Notes under the pieces: generated by a model
The model's input: only the letters and a program-made list of their open reading frames with translations
Databases searched by the model: none
Told to the model about the DNA's origin: nothing
Shown here: positions 14,285 to 20,939 of the stretch, piece after piece
Layout of the letters: every line of letters starts with the position of its first letter
Numbering within the stretch: position 1 is the stretch's first letter
NCBI GenBank assembly: GCA_900769995.1
Contig: CAAGIT010000012.1
Span: forward strand, 1-20,939
Reading direction: 5' to 3'
DNA: 20,939 nt
From: an uncultured Oscillospiraceae bacterium
GTDB taxonomy: Bacteria > Bacillota > Clostridia > Oscillospirales > Oscillospiraceae
Made by a program: the position numbers and the translations under genes

Positions 14285-14596
14285 ATGGACGAACACCGGG
14301 AGCCGTTGTGCGAGCTGGATGAGGAAGCGCTGTTTGACATGGCAGAGCTGTTCAAGGTTTTCGGAGATTCCACGCGCATCCGCATTTTGTACGCCATGTT
14401 TGAAGAAGAGCTGCGCGTTTCGGACATCTGCGAGGCGTTGGGCATGAGCATTTCGGCGGTATCGCATCAGCTCAGGCTGCTGAAACAGGCAAAATTGGTG
14501 CGTTGCCGCCGTGAGGGAAGAATGGCATACTATATGCTGGCCGACGACCATGTAAAAACCATCATCGGCATGGCAAAGGAACATATTGAGGAGTGA
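14285..14596 (+). CDS. ArsR/SmtB-family zinc-sensing repressor
   Basis: This 103-residue winged helix-turn-helix protein has FKVFGDSTRIRILYAM near the start and the recognition region VSDICEALGMSISAVSHQLRLLKQAKLV. Its C-terminal helix carries DxHx10HxxE (DDHVKTIIGMAKEHIEE), the alpha5 metal site of SmtB/CzrA-type zinc/cobalt sensors. The CxC of cadmium-sensing CadC in the recognition helix is absent (LRVSD). It should bind the operator just upstream and release it when zinc is high. AGGAG precedes the ATG at 14285 by 8 bases; a TTG at 14243 would fall inside the operator. It is the first gene of the efflux operon, and the next gene follows after 4 bases. Confidence 0.9.
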   Translation: MDEHREPLCELDEEALFDMAELFKVFGDSTRIRILYAMFEEELRVSDICEALGMSISAVSHQLRLLKQAKLVRCRREGRMAYYMLADDHVKTIIGMAKEHIEE

Positions 14597-14600
14597 TACC

Positions 14601-14822
14601 ATGAAAAAGATATATAAAATGAAGGGTCTGGACTGCGCAAACTGCGCGGCAAAGATGGAGCACGCGATTGGAAAACTGGCAGGGGTCGAAGCTGCAACGG
14701 TCAACTTTCTGACGCAGAAAATGACCTTGCAGTTTGCAGACAGTGCGGATGAAACGATGCTTTTGGAACAGGTGAAGAAGTGCATCCGCAAGGTTGACCC
14801 GGACTGTGAGGTTCTCGGATGA
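14601..14822 (+). CDS. Stand-alone heavy-metal-associated (HMA) domain protein
   Basis: This 73-residue ferredoxin-like HMA domain has the metal-binding loop GLDCANCAAKM (the CxxC cysteines at about 11 and 14) and the LAGVEAATVNFLTQKMTLQF strand pair. In most zinc/cadmium ATPases such a domain is fused at the N-terminus; here it is encoded separately, with its stop overlapping the ATPase start (ATGA). It probably delivers metal to the pump or senses it. A free copper chaperone role is possible, but the operon argues for zinc/cadmium. GAGGAG precedes the ATG. Confidence 0.88.
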   Translation: MKKIYKMKGLDCANCAAKMEHAIGKLAGVEAATVNFLTQKMTLQFADSADETMLLEQVKKCIRKVDPDCEVLG

Positions 14823-16657
14823 CGCGGAAACAGAAAAAGCTGCTGCTCCGCATTGTCCTCGCGGCGTTACTGGTTGCGGTCGGTCTGTTTTTAGACGGTT
14901 GGTGGAAAGCAGGGCTGATGCTGGCAGCTTGGCTGCTTGCGGGCTATGATGTGGCGTGGTCTGCCCTGCGGAATATCCTCCGCGGGCAGCTTTTCGATGA
15001 GGAATTTTTGATGTCGCTGGCGACTGTCTGCGCTATCGCGATGCAGGAATGGGTCGAAGCGGCAGCGGTGATGATATTATTCCAAATCGGCGAGCTGTTC
15101 GAGAAGCTCGCTGTTGAGCGTTCGCGCAGATCTCTGGCGAGCTTGATGGATCTGCGGCCGGACTTTGCAACGGTTCTGAAGGACGGCGAGGAGCTGGAAA
15201 CTGAGCCGGAGGAAGTGTGTGTCGGCGACCTGCTGTTGGTACGTGCGGGCGAGCGCATCCCCGTGGATGGCCTAGTCATCGAGGGTGCAAGCGCTCTCGA
15301 TACGGCGAAAATCACGGGTGAGGCAATGCCCGTGGATGTGCGTGCCGGAGATCGCGTGGTGTCCGGCAGCGTGAATTTGAGCGGTGTTCTGAAAATTCGG
15401 GCAGAGAGCGCCTATGCGCAATCGACGGTCGCGCGGATTTTGACATTGGTTGAAACGGCGGCGGAGCAAAAGGCAAGCACGGAACGCCTTATCACGAAAT
15501 TCGCGCGATATTACACGCCGATCGTGATCTGTGCGGCAGCACTGCTGGCCGTTGTGCCTCCGCTTCTGTTCGGGCAGCCGTTTCAGGCGTGGCTGTATCG
15601 GGCGCTGACCTGCCTTGTGATCTCGTGCCCGTGCGCCCTGGTGATCTCTGTGCCGCTGAGCTTCTTCTCGGGCATGGGTGCAGCCGCGAAGCTGGGCGTG
15701 GTCGTCAAGGGCGGTGTCGCGCTGGAAAACCTCGCAAAAACCACGACCGTGGTGTTTGACAAGACCGGCACGTTGACACAGGGCAGCTTTTCCGTGCAGA
15801 GCGTTCAGCCCGAAAGCTGTGAAGCATCAGAGCTTCTTCGGATCGCGGCGCTGTGTGAGCAGTATTCCAACCATCCGATCGCACAGGCTTTGCGCGATGC
15901 TTGCCCGTCACCGTCGGGAAGCGCGGAGCATATCACGGAGCTTGCGGGTAAGGGCATTACCGCGACCATCGACGGCAAAACGGTCGCGGTCGGTAATGCG
16001 GCGCTGATGCAAAGTCTGGGGATTGTGCCGCCGGAGAGCGATCAGGTCGGTACGATCCTTTATGTGGCGCGGGAGCGTGCCTATCTCGGTGCGATCTGCG
16101 TTGCCGATACCGTGCGCGAGGCTGCCGCGCAGACGTTGTCGGAGCTGCGTCAACAGGGCGTAAAGCAAACGGTGATGCTGACGGGCGACAACGAGCGGTC
16201 GGCAAAGCATTATGCCGAGCTGTGCGGTGTGACGGATCACCGCGCAGGACTTTTGCCGCAGGATAAGGTGCAGGAGGTAGAAAAACTCCTTCAGGAACAG
16301 AGCAAGGGAGAAACGCTGGTGTTTGTCGGTGACGGAGTCAATGACGCGCCCGTGCTGACGTGCGCGGATGTCGGCATCGCGATGGGCGGTGTCGGCTCGG
16401 ATGCGGCAGTGGAGGCTGCCGATGCCGTGCTGCTCAACGACGATATTTCCAAGCTGCCCAAGCTGCTGCGTGTGGCAAAACGTACCTGCGGCATCGCAAG
16501 GCAGAATATCATATTTGCACTGACGGTCAAAACGGCGTGTATGGTGCTCGGCGCGTTGGGCTATGCGCCGATGTGGCTGGCGATTTTTGCCGATGTCGGT
16601 GTGGCGGTGCTGGCGATTCTGAACGCTTTGCGCCTGTTGTGGACGAAAGCAGACTGA
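14819..16657 (+). CDS. P1B-2 type heavy-metal (zinc/cadmium) transporting ATPase
   Basis: This 612-residue membrane pump expels Zn(II), Cd(II) or Pb(II) using ATP. Visible order: two N-terminal membrane helices; actuator-domain TGE at 166-168; CPC at 270-272 in the metal-path helix; phosphorylation site DKTGTLT with Asp314; the HP motif at 352-353 (SNHPIA); and the hinge GDGVNDAP at 504-511. The late-helix signature Asn563-x7-Lys571 followed by DxG (Asp592) fits the P1B-2 group rather than copper pumps. No N-terminal metal-binding domain is fused; the preceding HMA gene supplies it. Repression by the ArsR-type gene product is likely. Confidence 0.93.
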   Translation: MTRKQKKLLLRIVLAALLVAVGLFLDGWWKAGLMLAAWLLAGYDVAWSALRNILRGQLFDEEFLMSLATVCAIAMQEWVEAAAVMILFQIGELFEKLAVERSRRSLASLMDLRPDFATVLKDGEELETEPEEVCVGDLLLVRAGERIPVDGLVIEGASALDTAKITGEAMPVDVRAGDRVVSGSVNLSGVLKIRAESAYAQSTVARILTLVETAAEQKASTERLITKFARYYTPIVICAAALLAVVPPLLFGQPFQAWLYRALTCLVISCPCALVISVPLSFFSGMGAAAKLGVVVKGGVALENLAKTTTVVFDKTGTLTQGSFSVQSVQPESCEASELLRIAALCEQYSNHPIAQALRDACPSPSGSAEHITELAGKGITATIDGKTVAVGNAALMQSLGIVPPESDQVGTILYVARERAYLGAICVADTVREAAAQTLSELRQQGVKQTVMLTGDNERSAKHYAELCGVTDHRAGLLPQDKVQEVEKLLQEQSKGETLVFVGDGVNDAPVLTCADVGIAMGGVGSDAAVEAADAVLLNDDISKLPKLLRVAKRTCGIARQNIIFALTVKTACMVLGALGYAPMWLAIFADVGVAVLAILNALRLLWTKAD

Positions 16658-17011
16658 CGATAACGTCGTGTTTCCGGATGGTGCAAACAGCCTGTGAGAT
16701 GGCACAGATAAAGAAATAGTGCTCCCCTGGCCATAATAGGCATTCTTTCCATGCTTCCTATTCCAAATTCTGAAGTTTTGCTGTATCATTCTCATTGAGC
16801 ACAGAGATTTCTCCTTTTGAGTGTGGTAGGGGTACTTTCATTCTAAAAGATTATATCTCTATGCTCAACCTATAAATATAGCTTTGGGGTCAGGCTTACC
16901 GCCTGACCCCAACATGTATATTATAGAACCTCAAATATAACTGACCGTAAGCGTGGGTCGTCTTGCTTCACAGCTCCCCTCATAATGTCGTAAATACAAA
17001 CCACCGGTTTT
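16658..17011. other. 354-base gene-free spacer, AT-richer, with a perfect hairpin
   Basis: No intact gene is visible. The stretch is AT-richer than its neighbours and contains an 11-bp perfect hairpin near its centre. A weak minus-strand coding-like trace at about 16660-16802 has a GGAG site and a GTG start but a stop after 14 codons. It marks the junction with the patchwork right end. Confidence 0.6.
16885..16911. terminator. Perfect 11-bp hairpin, possible terminator or element end
   Basis: TGGGGTCAGGC-TTACC-GCCTGACCCCA. It has only a weak T tract on either side (AAAGCTATA on the minus strand), so it could be a terminator for the zinc pump operon, or the palindromic core of a small repeat. 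Confidence 0.45.
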
Positions 17012-18466
17012 TTAATTATTCAGCCCGTGATGGGCGGTGGGACAGCCGGGAGTTAAGGGCAGGAAGGTATAGCCATTGGACAGTCCCCAGATAATGATCC
17101 GCTCCACGGCAGCTACACTGAAGCCCTTGATGTCGTGCTGAAGGACAATGGATACATTGTGATTACTGATGCCGTCAATCACATTTTGCACTACAACATC
17201 CGTATCCGTGGTTTCGCCCGCATCCCCGCTGAGCACGTTCCAGTCATAGTATTCATAGCCCATATCGGTCAGGTCTTGCGTTAATCGGGTCATAATGCCG
17301 GGATTGAAGCAACTGACCGTGTTGGAGCTGCCTCCGGGGAAACGCACCTGATTGGGACGATGGCCGGTCTGTGCGTAAATGATGTCGGATATTTCGTTCA
17401 GATCCGAAAAATAGGCGTCTTCACTGGCGTAAATGCTGCTGTAGTTGTGTGTGGCGCTGTGAATACCAACCGTATGTCCTCTGCGGTATTCCTCCCCAAT
17501 CGTTTCATCATAGCCTGTATCCACCACAAAGAAAGTAGCTTTCACATTGTAGCGGTCCAACACATCCAGAAGCTCTGCCGTGTAGGGTCCGGGGCCGTCG
17601 TCGAAGGTCAGATAGACGATCTTATCACCGGGATCCACCCGGTCGGGCTGTTGAATGGGAACCACCTTGACTGTGCGGGTGACCGCTGTCGTGTTTCTGT
17701 AGGCGTCGGTGACAGTGTAGGTGATCTCATAGTCTCCCACATGGAAGCAGTTCACCTCACCGTCAACCACCACCTGCGCGGTGAGATCGCCGTCGCGGTC
17801 GTCCGTGGCGGTAAAGCCCGGCTCTTCATAGGGAACGCCGGCTTCCAGCTCCAGCACCTCGCCGCCTGCAAGGGCGATCGCCGGAGGCGTGGTGTCCACA
17901 ATCTTACGAACAGCCTCGGTGGTATTCCCTGCTTTATCGGTCACGGTATAATACATATAGCCGTTCTTCTCTCTGCGGACGACCTCCGCCGTCAAGTCTC
18001 CGTCCACGGCGTCCCAAGCCGTAAAGCCCTCTTCCTCGTATGGCTCATCAGGAGCGGGAAGATAGCCCTCCCGATACTGCAGCTCGATGGTGGGCGGCGT
18101 GGTATCCGCCACATGAACTGTCCGCGCAGCCTTGCCGTGATACCAGAGGAAGTCCGCCTCATAGACCAGCTCATAATCTCCCGGTGTGCCGGAATCTACG
18201 CCGCCGCTCACGGTCACGGTCACTTCTCTGGGCTGCAGGTTGAAGAGACTGGCGGTGAGATATGCCTCAGCACCGGGATCGATATAGTCTGAGCCGCACT
18301 CGATCTGAAGCTCCGCGTCTCCGAGCAGGGTCAGCTCCACCGTCCAGCGGTTGACCGCGAACCCCGCAACCAGAATCAGCACCAGCACCACAATGGGAAG
18401 CACCCACCAGAGATATCTATGGGATTTCTTTTCTCTTTTTTTCTCATAAAGTCCGTGTTTTTTCAT
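17012..18466 (-). CDS. Membrane-anchored polysaccharide deacetylase (CE4) with Ig-like domains
   Basis: This 484-residue protein has a basic cytosolic N-terminus (KKHGLYEKKREKKSHR) and one membrane helix at 19-38. Three Ig-like/DUF5011-type repeats follow at about 46-120, 124-197 and 197-270, each linked by a DTTPP motif. The C-terminal CE4 domain, 281-474, has TFDDGPG (Asp289, Asp290), the metal-binding His336 and His340 in GIHSATH, RFPGGSS at 375-380 and VLQHD near 442-445. It should remove acetyl groups from peptidoglycan or another surface glycan outside the cell. The start at 18466 follows AGGTGG; an in-frame GTG 12 bases upstream overlaps that site. It stands alone with its own promoter. 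Confidence 0.92.
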   Translation of the reverse strand: MKKHGLYEKKREKKSHRYLWWVLPIVVLVLILVAGFAVNRWTVELTLLGDAELQIECGSDYIDPGAEAYLTASLFNLQPREVTVTVSGGVDSGTPGDYELVYEADFLWYHGKAARTVHVADTTPPTIELQYREGYLPAPDEPYEEEGFTAWDAVDGDLTAEVVRREKNGYMYYTVTDKAGNTTEAVRKIVDTTPPAIALAGGEVLELEAGVPYEEPGFTATDDRDGDLTAQVVVDGEVNCFHVGDYEITYTVTDAYRNTTAVTRTVKVVPIQQPDRVDPGDKIVYLTFDDGPGPYTAELLDVLDRYNVKATFFVVDTGYDETIGEEYRRGHTVGIHSATHNYSSIYASEDAYFSDLNEISDIIYAQTGHRPNQVRFPGGSSNTVSCFNPGIMTRLTQDLTDMGYEYYDWNVLSGDAGETTDTDVVVQNVIDGISNHNVSIVLQHDIKGFSVAAVERIIIWGLSNGYTFLPLTPGCPTAHHGLNN

Positions 18467-18489
18467 TGGCGTTGCCACCTTTCTCTTAT

Positions 18490-18518
18490 ATAATAAACGG
18501 AACTTTGCCGGCAGTCAA
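18490..18518 (-). promoter_or_regulatory. Sigma-A-type promoter of the deacetylase gene
   Basis: The minus strand reads TTGACT, 17 bases, TATTAT, 24 bases upstream of the start codon. Confidence 0.75.
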
Positions 18519-18673
18519 ACGGAAAACAGTTTTTTTGACGAAACTCTGCGAAAAATGTTCCCTGTCAGGAAGCAGCTCCTGCATATTTTGGTAAAAGCAT
18601 AGGAAATGGGCATCCTGCACGATGTCCCGCGGCAAATCGCACAAAAAAAGAAACAACATCTGTAGGTGTTACA

Positions 18674-18868
18674 ATGATGCGCGATGTCTGTAACGCGGGA
18701 GGTGCGATCTTCTTCTCCATCCATGTGCTGGAAGTGGCGGAGAAGCTGTGCGACAAGGTTGCCATCATCAAAGGCGGAAAGCTGATCCGCTCCGGAACCA
18801 TGGAAGAAGTCAAGGGTGACGATTCTCTGGAGGAGGAATTCCTGGAACCGGAAGGAGAATCATGCTGA
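18674..18868 (+). pseudogene. C-terminal remnant of an ABC transporter ATP-binding protein
   Basis: About 64 codons correspond to the end of an ABC-2 type ATPase. They include the strand and H-switch region FFSIHVLEVAEKL (usually FFSTH) and DKVAIIKGGKLIRSG, followed by the usual acidic C-terminal tail. The nucleotide-binding P-loop, signature and Walker B parts are missing upstream, where no coding sequence is visible. The gene has therefore lost its 5' part and cannot make a working ATPase. It overlaps by 7 bases the permease remnant that follows, the normal operon arrangement. Confidence 0.8.
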
Positions 18869-19000
18869 AGCTGCTTCTGAAAAAACAACTGACAGAAATA
18901 TTCCGCAATTACTTCTATGACCCCAAAAAGAACCGTGCCCGTTCCAAAGCAGGGATCATCGGTTACATCCTCCTGTTCGTCATCATCATGGTGGGTTTAC
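18862..19000 (+). pseudogene. N-terminal remnant of an ABC-2 type permease
   Basis: The frame starts with an ATG behind GAAGGAG and reads MLKLLLKKQLTEIFRNYFYD, then KNRARSKAGIIGYILLFVIIMVG, a typical start of a large ABC-2 membrane subunit with its first membrane helix. At about base 1000 past 18 kb the similarity stops inside that helix region; the frame continues only to a TGA at 19059 in another context. A full permease would be several hundred residues, so most has been deleted, directly joined to a ferritin tail in a different frame. Confidence 0.75.
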
Positions 19001-19186
19001 GAAGCACGGGATTTCCGTACCATGCAGTTTCTCGATTGGTTTGTGAAAGAGCAAGGTGAAGAAAAAACCAATGCAAATGATTTGATTTCCAAAATGGAAC
19101 TCTTCGGCTCAGATCCCAAGAGTTTGTATATGCTCAATCAGGAATTGGCAACACGAGTTTACTCTGCTCCTTCTTTAGTTCTTTAA
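19001..19186 (+). pseudogene. C-terminal remnant of a ferritin
   Basis: The frame reads EARDFRTMQFLDWFVKEQGE followed by EKTNANDLISKMELFGSDPK and SLYMLNQELATRVY, which matches the last helices of a bacterial non-haem ferritin (family pattern FLQWF..EQ.EEE...D.L.KLEL and GLYMLDKEL). The first two thirds, including the main ferroxidase glutamates, are missing, and there is no own start codon or ribosome site. It is fused out of frame to the permease remnant, indicating a deletion that joined two unrelated genes. The family call rests on recall of the pattern. Confidence 0.7.
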
Positions 19187-19333
19187 TCGCTATAGGCAGG
19201 AAGCAAACACGGTTCATTTATATGCTTCTCTCTCGCTGGAGGAGGCAAGAAAAAACATCCGTAAAAGATAAGCAGTTTCGAATCATCCGTTCCAGTGAAC
19301 ATATTCTCGAATTACTAAATAACGAGAAAGCTT

Positions 19334-19360
19334 AGTGCGGCAGCAATGCCGCACTTTTTT
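19334..19360 (+). terminator. Rho-independent terminator after the gene remnants
   Basis: AGTGCGGCA-GCAA-TGCCGCACT, a perfect 9-bp stem with a 4-base loop, then TTTTT. It isolates the thioredoxin fusion gene from upstream transcription. Confidence 0.9.
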
Positions 19361-19402
19361 ATGTGATATCATCACCGAAATGTTATTTTAGATTGGCTAT
19401 AC

Positions 19403-19408
19403 TATAAT
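19403..19408 (+). promoter_or_regulatory. -10 box for the thioredoxin-fusion operon
   Basis: TATAAT, 25 bases before the start codon, with an overlapping TATACT 5 bases upstream. The -35 region is poor (ATGTTA), so the exact promoter is uncertain. Confidence 0.45.
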
Positions 19409-19433
19409 CAAACAAGGGAAAGGAGCTGGCAAT

Positions 19434-20699
19434 ATGGCAGTTATCAATATTAATAGAAATCAATTTGAAGAAATGGTGCATAGCAGAAAGACTGTTCTGG
19501 TGGAATTTTCAGCCCCTTGGTGCGTATATTGCCGCCGTCTGGCTCCGGCATTGGAAAGCGTGGCTGAGGAATATAAGGATACACTGGTATTCACTGCGGT
19601 CAACATTGACGATGAGCCGGAATTGGCTGAGGCTGAAGCTATTGAAGTTGTCCCTACTCTGCTAATCTATCGTAGCGGACAGGTTCTTGGCTCTGTCGTC
19701 GCTCCGGAATCCAGGGCGCAGTTGGTGGCGTTCATTGAAGAAACTTTGCAGCGCCAGACGCAGGAAACAAATGCTACGCAGCATATTTACGACATGATCG
19801 TGGTAGGAGGCGGTCCCGGTGGCCATACCGCAGCCCTCTATGCTGCAAGGGCAGGAATGGACACCGTGGTCTTAGAGAAGCTGTCTGCCGGTGGGCAGAT
19901 GGCTCTGACCGAGCAAATCGACAACTATCCCGGCTTCGAGGATGGCATCGACGGTTTCTCTCTGGGAGAAAAGATGAAGAGAGGAACGGAGCGGTTTGGC
20001 GTGGAAACCAAGCTGACCGAGGTGCTGTCCCTGGAACTGACCGGCTCTGTGAAAAAAGCTTTGACCAGTGAAGGGCCCCTGTACGCAAAGACTATTGTGC
20101 TCGCCACCGGTGCCGGCCCCAGAGAGCTGGGTGTTGATGGTGAACAGGAGTTAATCGGCAAAGGTGTCCACTACTGTGCAGCCTGTGACGGAATGTTCTA
20201 TCGGAACAAAACAGTTGTCATCGCAGGAGGTGGCAATACCGCTGCGGCGGATGCCCTGATCCTCTCCCGTATCTGCAAAAAGGTCATCATCGTTCACCGC
20301 AGAGATACCTTAAAAGCAACAAAGATCTACCATGAGCCTTTGATGAAAACGGAAAATGTAGAATTCCTCTGGGACAGTGAGATCGTCACACTGCTCCATA
20401 ACGAAAAGCTGACCGGTATCCGGACTCGGAATGTGAAAACCGGAGAGGAAAGCACGCTTGCTTGCGACGGTGTGTTTGTCAGCGTCGGAAGAAAACCTTC
20501 CACCGAATTGGTGAAAGAGCAGATTACGATTAATCCGGCTGGATACATTATCGCAGATGAGAGCACCTGCACCAACATCCCCGGTGTATTCGCCGTTGGG
20601 GATGTCCGCACAAAGGCATTGCGGCAGGTCGTGACTGCTGTAGCCGATGGGGCCACCGCTGTCCACTATGCAGACGAATATTTAGCAGGAGGAATATGA
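19434..20699 (+). CDS. Thioredoxin-thioredoxin reductase fusion protein
   Basis: A 421-residue cytosolic flavoenzyme that fuses a thioredoxin to a thioredoxin reductase. Residues 1-105 are a thioredoxin fold with the active site WCVYC (Cys30, Cys33; usual WCGPC) and cis-proline VVPTLL. Residues 118-421 are the reductase: FAD loop GGGPGG at 125-130, redox pair CAAC (248-251), NADPH loop GGGNTA with HRRD (288-291), and VFAVGD near 385-390. It should pass electrons from NADPH through FAD to its own thioredoxin and then to a partner. AAAGGAG precedes the ATG. The DUF6132 gene starts 1 base after the stop, and a CcdA-like gene follows, suggesting a route for electrons to the cell surface. Confidence 0.93.
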   Translation: MAVININRNQFEEMVHSRKTVLVEFSAPWCVYCRRLAPALESVAEEYKDTLVFTAVNIDDEPELAEAEAIEVVPTLLIYRSGQVLGSVVAPESRAQLVAFIEETLQRQTQETNATQHIYDMIVVGGGPGGHTAALYAARAGMDTVVLEKLSAGGQMALTEQIDNYPGFEDGIDGFSLGEKMKRGTERFGVETKLTEVLSLELTGSVKKALTSEGPLYAKTIVLATGAGPRELGVDGEQELIGKGVHYCAACDGMFYRNKTVVIAGGGNTAAADALILSRICKKVIIVHRRDTLKATKIYHEPLMKTENVEFLWDSEIVTLLHNEKLTGIRTRNVKTGEESTLACDGVFVSVGRKPSTELVKEQITINPAGYIIADESTCTNIPGVFAVGDVRTKALRQVVTAVADGATAVHYADEYLAGGI

Positions 20700-20700
20700 G

Positions 20701-20916
20701 ATGAAAGAAAATATTAAAAAATGGCTGAAGCCAATTCTATTTACCGCAGGCGGCGCTCTGGTCGGCCTTGCATATTACTACTTTGTGGAATGCTCCGCAG
20801 GTAACTGTCCGCTGACTTCTAACCCGTTCATCACTGTTGGCTATATGGGCTTTATCGGCTGGCTGTTATCAGGTGTGTTCGGAAAGGGGTGCAGCGGTTC
20901 ATGCAATACGCAGTAG
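20701..20916 (+). CDS. DUF6132-family small membrane protein
   Basis: This 71-residue protein has two membrane helices (about 11-29 and 42-60) and several cysteines: Cys31 and Cys36 between the helices (ECSAGNCPLTSNP) and Cys64 and Cys68 in the tail (GKGCSGSC). The ECSxGxCPLTSNP pattern is the hallmark of DUF6132. It starts 1 base after the reductase fusion behind GGAGG and overlaps the next gene, so it is part of the same operon. The function is not established; the cysteine pairs suggest thiol or metal exchange at the membrane. Confidence 0.88.
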   Translation: MKENIKKWLKPILFTAGGALVGLAYYYFVECSAGNCPLTSNPFITVGYMGFIGWLLSGVFGKGCSGSCNTQ

Positions 20917-20939
20917 CTTTCCTGGAGGGAATCATCACC
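20901..20939 (+). CDS. Start of a CcdA/DsbD-like membrane thiol transporter, cut by window edge
   Basis: Only 13 codons are visible: ATG at 20901, overlapping the end of the DUF6132 gene, reading MQYAVAFLEGIIT. This matches how I recall CcdA-type cytochrome c biogenesis proteins starting (FLEGIITFISPC). Such proteins carry electrons from cytosolic thioredoxin across the membrane, which fits the fused thioredoxin reductase two genes upstream. The call rests on this short string and context. Confidence 0.55.
   Translation, partial: MQYAVAFLEGIIT

Noticed and set aside
15908..16795. Minus-strand open frame of 295 codons opposite the P-type ATPase
   Set aside because: Covers the ATPase DKTG-to-GDG region in reverse; no ribosome site or recognisable domain.
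16885..16911. End of an insertion sequence
   Set aside because: The perfect hairpin has no paired copy, target duplication or transposase nearby, so it is listed only as a possible terminator.
17360..18292. Plus-strand open frame of 310 codons opposite the deacetylase
   Set aside because: Antisense shadow of a clear CE4/Ig-like gene with its own promoter.

Overview
The window looks like chromosomal DNA of a gut-type, low-oxygen Firmicute of class Clostridia, probably an Oscillospirales/Ruminococcaceae relative. The reasons are AGGAGG-type ribosome sites before almost every gene, SLH-anchored surface proteins, a type III pantothenate kinase, FeoAB iron uptake, an ArsC/Spx-like small protein and a PRK06851-type ATPase. 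The species is an inference. No rRNA, tRNA, CRISPR array or intact mobile element was seen.

Left part (1-4.8 kb, minus strand): a truncated membrane protein gene at the edge, then a run of genes transcribed leftward. The run is a 41-aa small protein, truA, an ArsC/Spx-family protein, a small zinc-ribbon membrane protein, cca and guaD. Most of these overlap by a few bases (TTGA, ATGA and TGATG junctions), so they are probably one translationally coupled operon. guaD also has its own promoter over the cca stop codon.

4.8-9.6 kb: a large secreted SLH protein with two lysozyme-like (GH24) units, one apparently dead, ending at a strong terminator; an alpha/beta hydrolase; a divergent 55-aa membrane peptide with a palindromic operator-like site between the two; then coaX coupled to a YfcE-type phosphoesterase.

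9.6-14.0 kb: a plus-strand cassette of three uncharacterised small proteins, a repeat-rich spacer, feoAB on the minus strand and a PRK06851-type ATPase on the plus strand. The ATPase is an internal duplication whose second half has lost its P-loop.

14.0-16.7 kb: a zinc/cadmium efflux operon of an ArsR/SmtB-type repressor with an intact alpha5 metal site, a stand-alone HMA metal-binding protein and a P1B-2 ATPase. A consensus promoter and an ArsR-like operator precede it.

16.7-20.9 kb has a patchwork character. It begins with a 354-base AT-richer spacer with a perfect hairpin, followed by a membrane-anchored CE4 deacetylase with Ig-like domains. Next is a graveyard of broken genes: the tail of an ABC ATPase, the head of its permease and the tail of a ferritin. 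The window ends with a thiol-redox module of a thioredoxin-thioredoxin reductase fusion, a DUF6132 membrane protein and the first codons of a CcdA-like protein. The most unusual items are this fused redox module, the small-protein cassette, the half-dead muramidase and ATPase duplications, and the gene graveyard.
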